Assembly: GCA_007123395.1 (NCBI GenBank)
Contig: SKLD01000288.1
Location: 1 to 11,931 of the forward strand
Reading direction: 5' to 3'
DNA length: 11,931 nt
Origin: Opitutales bacterium
Lineage (GTDB): Bacteria > Verrucomicrobiota > Verrucomicrobiia > Opitutales > Oceanipulchritudinaceae
Shown: positions 8,167 through 11,931 of the stretch, piece after piece
How the letters are laid out: the number at the start of each line of letters is the position of its first letter
Numbering within the stretch: position 1 is the first letter of the stretch
Notes under the pieces: model-generated
Database searches by the model: none
What the model was told of the DNA's origin: nothing
What the model saw: the letters and a program-made list of their open reading frames with translations, nothing else
Made by a program: the position numbers and the translations under genes

Positions 8167-8194
8167 TTGCAGGCACGCGCATTCGTTCTATGAT
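8167..8194 (+). promoter_or_regulatory. Sigma70-type promoter for the Lon-domain gene
   Basis: TTGCAG (8167-8172) and TATGAT (8189-8194) are separated by 16 bases, a good match to the -35/-10 consensus. Transcription would be expected to begin around 8200-8202, immediately before the ATG at 8203, so the message would be leaderless or nearly so. The site lies in the spacer to the divergent mannosidase gene. Confidence 0.55.
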
Positions 8195-8202
8195 AGAAAC
8201 AC

Positions 8203-8886
8203 ATGGATACCTGTTTCCCAGACGTGGAAATCCCGGAAACGATTCCGGTCATGACGCTTAGCGACACGGTGCTTTTCCCGCACGTGGTGTTGCCGCTGTA
8301 TATTTTCGAGCCGCGTTACCGGCGGATGCTGGATGAAGTCCTGCAAGGCAACCGGCTCTTCGCCGTGGCTCGGGAAGATCCCGCCTCCGGAATTGACGCG
8401 AAAGACGAACCGCCCGCGGAATTCGCCACTGTCGGGGTTGTGCGCGCCTCCCACCAGAATGCGGACGGAACATCCAACCTCGTCCTGCAGGGCTTGGCGC
8501 GTGTTCGCATCCTCTCCATCGAAAGCGAAGAACCCTACCGCCGCATTCGGGTCGAAGTCGTGCCCTCGGAGGGTGCCGATGCCCCGGTGGAGTCCATAAG
8601 AGAACAACTGCGCGACCGTCTGCGGGACGACCTCGGTCTCGGCGCGGACTTGCCCGAAGAGTTCGTCGAGTTCATCGACGGCATCGAAGACACGGAAGTG
8701 TACCTCGACTACCTCGGATACGCGATGTGCATGTGTCCCGAGACGAAACAGAAACTTCTTGAAACCGCTGACATCCGCGACCGCTTCGAAATCTTCATGC
8801 GCTACCTCGACTGCCGCGCATACCGGCGCAAGCTCGACGCGGAACTCCAGGGCACCACCCGCAACGAGGAAATCGAGCGCAATTAG
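8203..8886 (+). CDS. Stand-alone Lon N-terminal (LON substrate-binding) domain protein
   Basis: The 227-residue protein matches the N-terminal domain of Lon protease (PF02190-type). It begins with IPVMTLSDTVLFPHVVLPLYIFEPRYRRML (about 14-43), whose L-x-x-T-V-L-F-P and P-L-x-I-F-E-x-R-Y signatures are diagnostic. VGVVRAS and LVLQGLARVRIL then form the beta barrel, and a helical part with acidic clusters makes up the rest. The AAA+ ATPase and Ser-Lys protease domains are absent and the frame ends naturally, so this is the free-standing family (YcaC/'Lon-like' in bacteria), not a truncated Lon. It has no signal peptide and is probably cytoplasmic. Its role is not established; substrate recognition or adaptor-like binding is the usual guess. 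The ATG at 8203 is fixed by the adjacent promoter, although no Shine-Dalgarno is present. Its stop is 5 bases from the stop of convergent hisI. Confidence 0.92.
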   Translation: MDTCFPDVEIPETIPVMTLSDTVLFPHVVLPLYIFEPRYRRMLDEVLQGNRLFAVAREDPASGIDAKDEPPAEFATVGVVRASHQNADGTSNLVLQGLARVRILSIESEEPYRRIRVEVVPSEGADAPVESIREQLRDRLRDDLGLGADLPEEFVEFIDGIEDTEVYLDYLGYAMCMCPETKQKLLETADIRDRFEIFMRYLDCRAYRRKLDAELQGTTRNEEIERN

Positions 8887-8891
8887 CGCCG

Positions 8892-9308
8892 CTACGGATG
8901 GATGAAGCTCAACTCGCCGTCCGCCGACACGATCCTCCGGTAGTAACATGTGGGCCGTGCGGCACCGTCCGCGCCCCGGGTATGGCAGGCACCGCCCGTC
9001 GTGCGGCGCACGCGGTAAAGAAGCGAGTTCTGCTCACAGTTCACGCGCACGTCCACCAACTCCAGGACATCGCCGCTCGTCGCGCCTTTCACCCAAAGTT
9101 CATCGCGTGACGTGCTCCAAAACACAGCCACACGGCGCGCCATCGTCTCGCGCAAAGCCTTCTCGTTCGCATACGCCAGCGTAAGGACTTCACCTGTTTC
9201 AGCGTCTTGCACAACCACGGGAATAACTCCCGCTCCCGTCGCGGCCACGGCCTCCAGCTTGCGGAAGTCCAACTCCAAACGCGCATTTTCTTCCTGATTG
9301 CCAGACAT
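8892..9308 (-). CDS. hisI: HisI, phosphoribosyl-AMP cyclohydrolase
   Basis: This enzyme opens the adenine ring of phosphoribosyl-AMP, the third step of histidine synthesis, in the cytoplasm. The 138-residue protein has the family core: LAYANEKALRET at 44-55, FWSTSRDELWVKG at 63-75 and TSGDVLELVDVRVNCEQN at 77-94, then GGACHT (105-110) and PTCYYRR (119-125). The three zinc cysteines are present (C91, C108, C121). The Mg-binding D-C-D-x-D motif of the classical family reads N90-C-E92-Q-N94, and six extra residues sit between the last two cysteines. It is a single-domain HisI without HisE. I prefer the ATG at 9308; an in-frame GTG at 9317 would add three residues. No Shine-Dalgarno is clear. No other his gene is in the window. 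Confidence 0.93.
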   Translation of the reverse strand: MSGNQEENARLELDFRKLEAVAATGAGVIPVVVQDAETGEVLTLAYANEKALRETMARRVAVFWSTSRDELWVKGATSGDVLELVDVRVNCEQNSLLYRVRRTTGGACHTRGADGAARPTCYYRRIVSADGELSFIHP

Positions 9309-9441
9309 AGCACACACATCACACCAACCCCGGAAGAGCGCGGCAAGCCCTCAGGCGGATTTCCAAACCGCTCCGGGCAGCAGCCATAATCTCATAAGAT
9401 GCTGAAAAAGAAATACTTATAAAGAAGATCTTCCCACTTTC

Positions 9442-9528
9442 CCGTTCATCCAAAAATTTCCTTCGCCGGAAAAGGAAAAAAGGGTTGATTCCACCGATAG
9501 CCTCACGTAGCTTTCTCACCGTTCATCC
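9442..9528. repeat. Direct repeat ccgttcatcc in the spacer between hisI and the secreted-protein gene
   Basis: The ten bases ccgttcatcc occur at 9442-9451 and again at 9519-9528, 77 bases apart, each preceded by a cttt(c) stretch (9437-9441 and 9511-9515). Both lie upstream of the gene starting at 9555, so they could be regulator sites. The rest of the 246-base spacer is AT-richer than its surroundings, with a TATAAA at 9418-9423, but I cannot assign a confident promoter. Confidence 0.3.
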
Positions 9529-9554
9529 GCAATGGCTTAACAGAAACTTATATT

Positions 9555-10121
9555 ATGAAAACCACTTCAAAAATCCTTACCGCCCTTGGAGGTCTCCTCC
9601 TCTCTGCCAGCATCCTGAGCGCACAGCTCGGTTCGAGCCCGTCGCCGGGCGATGTGGAGTCCGCTGTTAATGACCGGCTTCCAAGCGGAGTGTCGGTGGA
9701 AACCGCGCAGCCGAACCAGCTCGCCACCGCGCTCCGTTCCGTGTGGAACTGCGAGAATGTCGTGGACGCCGTGGACGCCGCAACGGCTGCCAATCCGCGT
9801 TCCGCCGTGGCCGTGACCATCGCGGCGACGAAGGACTGCCCGCACCTCGCCGCGCAGATCGCCGGTGCCGCCGCCGCAAACGCGCCGGAGCACGCCGTGG
9901 GCATCGCCCGTGCCGCCGCCTCGCTGGCCAGCCCCGACCTCGGTGATGCCATCATCGCCGCTGTAGTCTCCGCCGCTCCGTCGGCAAACGCGGGGGACAT
10001 TGCCAACGCCGTCGGTGAAGCGATTCGCGCCGCCCGCGCCGGTGCCGCCGTGATCATTCCGGAACTCGAAGAGCTGATTTTCGACTCTGACGCAAACAAC
10101 CCGTCGCCCATCGGCCTCTAA
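9555..10121 (+). CDS. Secreted alanine-rich helical-repeat protein
   Basis: I do not recognise a named family in this 188-residue protein. Residues 1-23 are a clear Sec signal peptide: K2 and K6, a hydrophobic core around ILTALGGLLLSASIL, and likely cleavage after SA at 23 or AQ at 24. The mature part has a Pro/Ser-rich start, and then about six tandem units of 15-17 residues (about 67-165). Each unit follows the pattern small-hydrophobic-A-x-x-hydrophobic-A-x-A-A-x-x-P-x-x-A, predicting short stacked helices. C66 and C95 could form a disulfide. The tail is acidic (PELEELIFDSD at 169-179), then NNPSPIGL. The ATG at 9555 gives the exact start of the signal peptide. It has its own strong terminator downstream. 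It may be a periplasmic or surface protein. Proteins of this style are, from memory, frequent in Opitutae, and the function is unknown. Confidence 0.85.
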   Translation: MKTTSKILTALGGLLLSASILSAQLGSSPSPGDVESAVNDRLPSGVSVETAQPNQLATALRSVWNCENVVDAVDAATAANPRSAVAVTIAATKDCPHLAAQIAGAAAANAPEHAVGIARAAASLASPDLGDAIIAAVVSAAPSANAGDIANAVGEAIRAARAGAAVIIPELEELIFDSDANNPSPIGL

Positions 10122-10154
10122 CGGGATCCGGAACATCATTCCGAAAATTTCCAC

Positions 10155-10184
10155 AAACCACCGCTTCGCGCGGTGGTTTTTTTT
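10155..10184 (+). terminator. Strong intrinsic terminator after the secreted-protein gene
   Basis: AAACCACCGC (10155-10164) pairs perfectly with GCGGTGGTTT (10170-10179) around a 5-base TTCGC loop. A run of eight T occupies 10177-10184. It lies 34 bases after the stop at 10121 and should insulate purA from upstream transcription. Confidence 0.93.
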
Positions 10185-10241
10185 ATTCCTTGAGCGGATG
10201 CGAATTCGGTTGCCACCCCTGCCCGCGCATGCCTGATTCAT

Positions 10242-10274
10242 GAAAATGCGTCTTCCTGCCGGGAGCGCATTTTC
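10242..10274 (+). promoter_or_regulatory. Inverted repeat in the purA leader
   Basis: GAAAATGCG (10242-10250) and CGCATTTTC (10266-10274) form a perfect 9-base stem around 15 bases, 19 bases before the purA ATG at 10294. The second arm is followed by GCTTTTATCC, so it looks like a weak terminator or attenuator. It could also be an operator site for a purine-responsive regulator. A TTGCCA at 10210-10215 may be a -35 box, but no good -10 follows. Confidence 0.4.
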
Positions 10275-10293
10275 GCTTTTATCCGACAGAAAC

Positions 10294-11850
10294 ATGGCAG
10301 CACCACCCTTCCAAAGCCGCCTCATCCTTGACGTCGGCCTGAGCATGGGCGACGAGGGAAAAGGCAGGCTCGTCCCGGAAATCGTTGAAGAACTGCGCGA
10401 GACCACGGACGACCCTTCGCCCGTGGGCGTCGTTCTCAAGGTCAACGGCGGGGCGAACTCCGGGCATACGTCCGGCGGTCTCAAGCTCAACCTCTTTCCA
10501 GCCGGGGTGATCTGCGCCGATGTCCCGGTCCTCGCCATTGGCAGCGGCGTGGTGGCCGACCCGCACAAATTTCTCTGGGAAGCAGCCTATATCGAGTCAC
10601 GCGGCTACTCCGTGCTCGACCGTCTGCTCATCGATGAACGCACGATGGTGAGCGACTTCGGACACCGCCTCCTCGACCTCGCGTGGGAGACCTACCGCGT
10701 CGATGTGCTCGGAGAGGAGACACGGGGATCGACCGGGCGTGGCATCTCCCCGGCCTACGTCGACGAAACGGGGTGTTTTCCGCTCCACTATGCCGTCTTC
10801 CGCGAGGGAAAGGACGCTTTTGCACACAAGCTCAAGGCCCGCCTGCGCCGCGCCTGCGCAACAATCCAGCACGTTTGCGAGGCATCGCCGCAAGACTGGG
10901 AGCGGTTTTTCGAAACGCTCACCCAAGCCGAAACGCGTGCGCACCAAGCGTTTATCGGCGAAGGACTGTTCGCCGCGCATGCGTTTGACTTTGCCAAATA
11001 CAAAGGCGGCGAGCCCTTCACGCTCAATGAGGCGGCTCTCGTCGATGATTACTGGATGGCGGGCACCCGGCTGGCACGGAACATCGGTGACGTGCGCGAG
11101 GCTTTGTTTGCCGCCCGCGACGCCGGACGCGCGGTCATCGGTGAATTCGGGCAGGCCTTCTGGCTCGACAAGCGGTTCGGCTTCCCGCCCAACGTGACTT
11201 CTTCGCACACCCTTCCGGCGGAGTTCTTCCTCAGCGCGGGCATGCCCGTGCAACCGGTCCACATCGTCGGTGCCTGCAAGGCCTACGACACCAAAGTCGG
11301 CACACACACCTTTATCAGCCGCATACCCGACGGGCACCCCCTCGGCGAGCGCCTCAAAAAACTCGAATTCGGCGTCACAACGGGGCGCCAGCGCATGGTT
11401 GGCTGGTATGACGCCGTGGAGAAGGGCGACGCCATCCGCTACGGCGGCTGCCAAGACATCTGCCTCAACAAACTCGACGCCCTCACCTACGGCGGCGACT
11501 GGCAGGGCGGCGAACTCCTTGTCTGCGTCGCCTACCGGGCACCCGACGGTACGATCCATCACCACGTGCCGCGCGCCCATGCGCAACACACGACATGGCA
11601 ACCCGTCTATCTCCAACTGCCCGGCTGGTCAGAGGACATCAGCGCCGTGCGCCGCTTTGTCGATCTGCCCGCTGCCGCGCGCCGCTACATAGCGACACTC
11701 TATAAAGCCACCGTGCAGGTCGCCTTCGGCGCGGAGAAGCAGCTTGAGGGGGCCGACCTACCTCACCTCCGCTACATCGGCGTCGGTCCCGACCCCTCCC
11801 AGATCATCCGCGACACCCCGCCCCCGCGCGAGTTGCTCGCCCTTGCCTGA
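10294..11850 (+). CDS. purA: PurA, adenylosuccinate synthetase (long, divergent form)
   Basis: This enzyme joins IMP and aspartate using GTP, the first committed step to AMP, in the cytoplasm. The 518 residues exceed the usual 430 or so. Visible motifs are MGDEGKGRL at 18-26 (phosphate loop, catalytic Asp20), NGGANSGHT at 51-59 (catalytic His58), STGRGISPAY at 146-155, PNVTSSHT at 299-306, VGTHTFISR at 335-343, TTGRQRMVGWYDAV at 362-375 and NKLDALTYG at 392-400 (guanine recognition). It ends with IGVGPDPSQII at 495-505, close to the standard VGPDRDQTI-type ending. The usual EGAQGTLLD segment reads GEFGQAFWLDK at 283-293. Extra sequence lies mainly in about 185-260. The start at 10294 puts the phosphate loop at the normal distance; the ATG at 10240 would place the leader inverted repeat within the gene. 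It is probably transcribed alone. The intact GDEGKG argues against the phage-type PurZ. Confidence 0.93.
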   Translation: MAAPPFQSRLILDVGLSMGDEGKGRLVPEIVEELRETTDDPSPVGVVLKVNGGANSGHTSGGLKLNLFPAGVICADVPVLAIGSGVVADPHKFLWEAAYIESRGYSVLDRLLIDERTMVSDFGHRLLDLAWETYRVDVLGEETRGSTGRGISPAYVDETGCFPLHYAVFREGKDAFAHKLKARLRRACATIQHVCEASPQDWERFFETLTQAETRAHQAFIGEGLFAAHAFDFAKYKGGEPFTLNEAALVDDYWMAGTRLARNIGDVREALFAARDAGRAVIGEFGQAFWLDKRFGFPPNVTSSHTLPAEFFLSAGMPVQPVHIVGACKAYDTKVGTHTFISRIPDGHPLGERLKKLEFGVTTGRQRMVGWYDAVEKGDAIRYGGCQDICLNKLDALTYGGDWQGGELLVCVAYRAPDGTIHHHVPRAHAQHTTWQPVYLQLPGWSEDISAVRRFVDLPAAARRYIATLYKATVQVAFGAEKQLEGADLPHLRYIGVGPDPSQIIRDTPPPRELLALA

Positions 11851-11931
11851 GGCACGCGGTAACGGATTCCGGCCGGGTCAAGTTCAACACTTTGTCCTAG
11901 CTACGGCCAATCCAGCGCCGCAGCAGCGCGA
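11851..11931 (-). other. Gene-poor right edge, possibly the tail of a leftward gene
   Basis: No terminator follows purA. On the minus strand one frame ends at 11901 (reading RAAAALDWP then stop) and another ends at 11897 (LLRRWIGRS then stop). Either could be the C-terminus of a gene entering from the right, but about ten codons do not allow a decision. Confidence 0.2.

Noticed and set aside
8093..8182. Longer mannosidase start at 8182
   Set aside because: The added 30 residues are basic and unlike GH2 enzymes; the ATG at 8092 leads directly into the GH2 N-terminus.
8877..8889. gcgcaattagcgc between the convergent Lon-domain gene and hisI as a shared terminator
   Set aside because: The arms are only four bases and there is no T run on either strand.
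10294..11850. PurZ (phage-type 2-aminoadenylosuccinate synthetase) as an alternative to PurA
   Set aside because: The GDEGKG loop keeps the catalytic aspartate that PurZ lacks, and no phage or 2-aminoadenine genes are nearby.

Overview
This is a GC-rich bacterial chromosome segment. The combination of genes best fits the Verrucomicrobiota, class Opitutae. The pointers are an oversized GreA-type elongation factor, an extended PurA whose wording I associate with Opitutae, start codons with almost no Shine-Dalgarno sequences, and a cytoplasmic GH2 mannosidase. The assignment rests on remembered family features, not on a search. Apart from a cut-off transposase at the left edge, the genes are housekeeping or lineage-conserved. 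I see no phage, defence island, CRISPR array, tRNA or rRNA.

Left part (1-2752, all leftward). The 5' end of an IS200-type (Y1/RAYT-like) transposase leaves the window at base 1, behind a cluster of palindromic AT/GC motifs. Then come a small tandem-SH3 protein and a 624-residue GreA/GreB-family factor with a CarD-like N-terminus and a long helical middle. Bases 291-452 hold no gene I can support.

Middle (2831-8092). Divergent from the GreA-type gene is a two-gene rightward unit. It comprises rsmB (16S rRNA m5C methyltransferase) and, 12 bases later, a membrane-anchored coiled-coil protein with a carbohydrate-binding-like C-terminus. That unit converges on a leftward GH2 beta-mannosidase, with 12 bases between the stop codons.

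Right part (8093-11931). A stand-alone Lon N-terminal-domain protein has a good sigma70-type promoter almost touching its start codon. It converges on hisI (histidine biosynthesis), which carries an altered metal-binding motif. Beyond a 246-base divergent spacer lie a secreted alanine-rich helical-repeat protein with a strong intrinsic terminator, and then purA (AMP biosynthesis) behind a leader with an inverted repeat. The last 81 bases may include the tail of a further leftward gene.

No single multi-gene novel system is evident. The most interesting items are individual proteins with unusual architectures (GreA-type fusion, membrane/CBM-like protein, Ala-rich repeat protein), the HisI metal-site variant, and a few non-coding signals.
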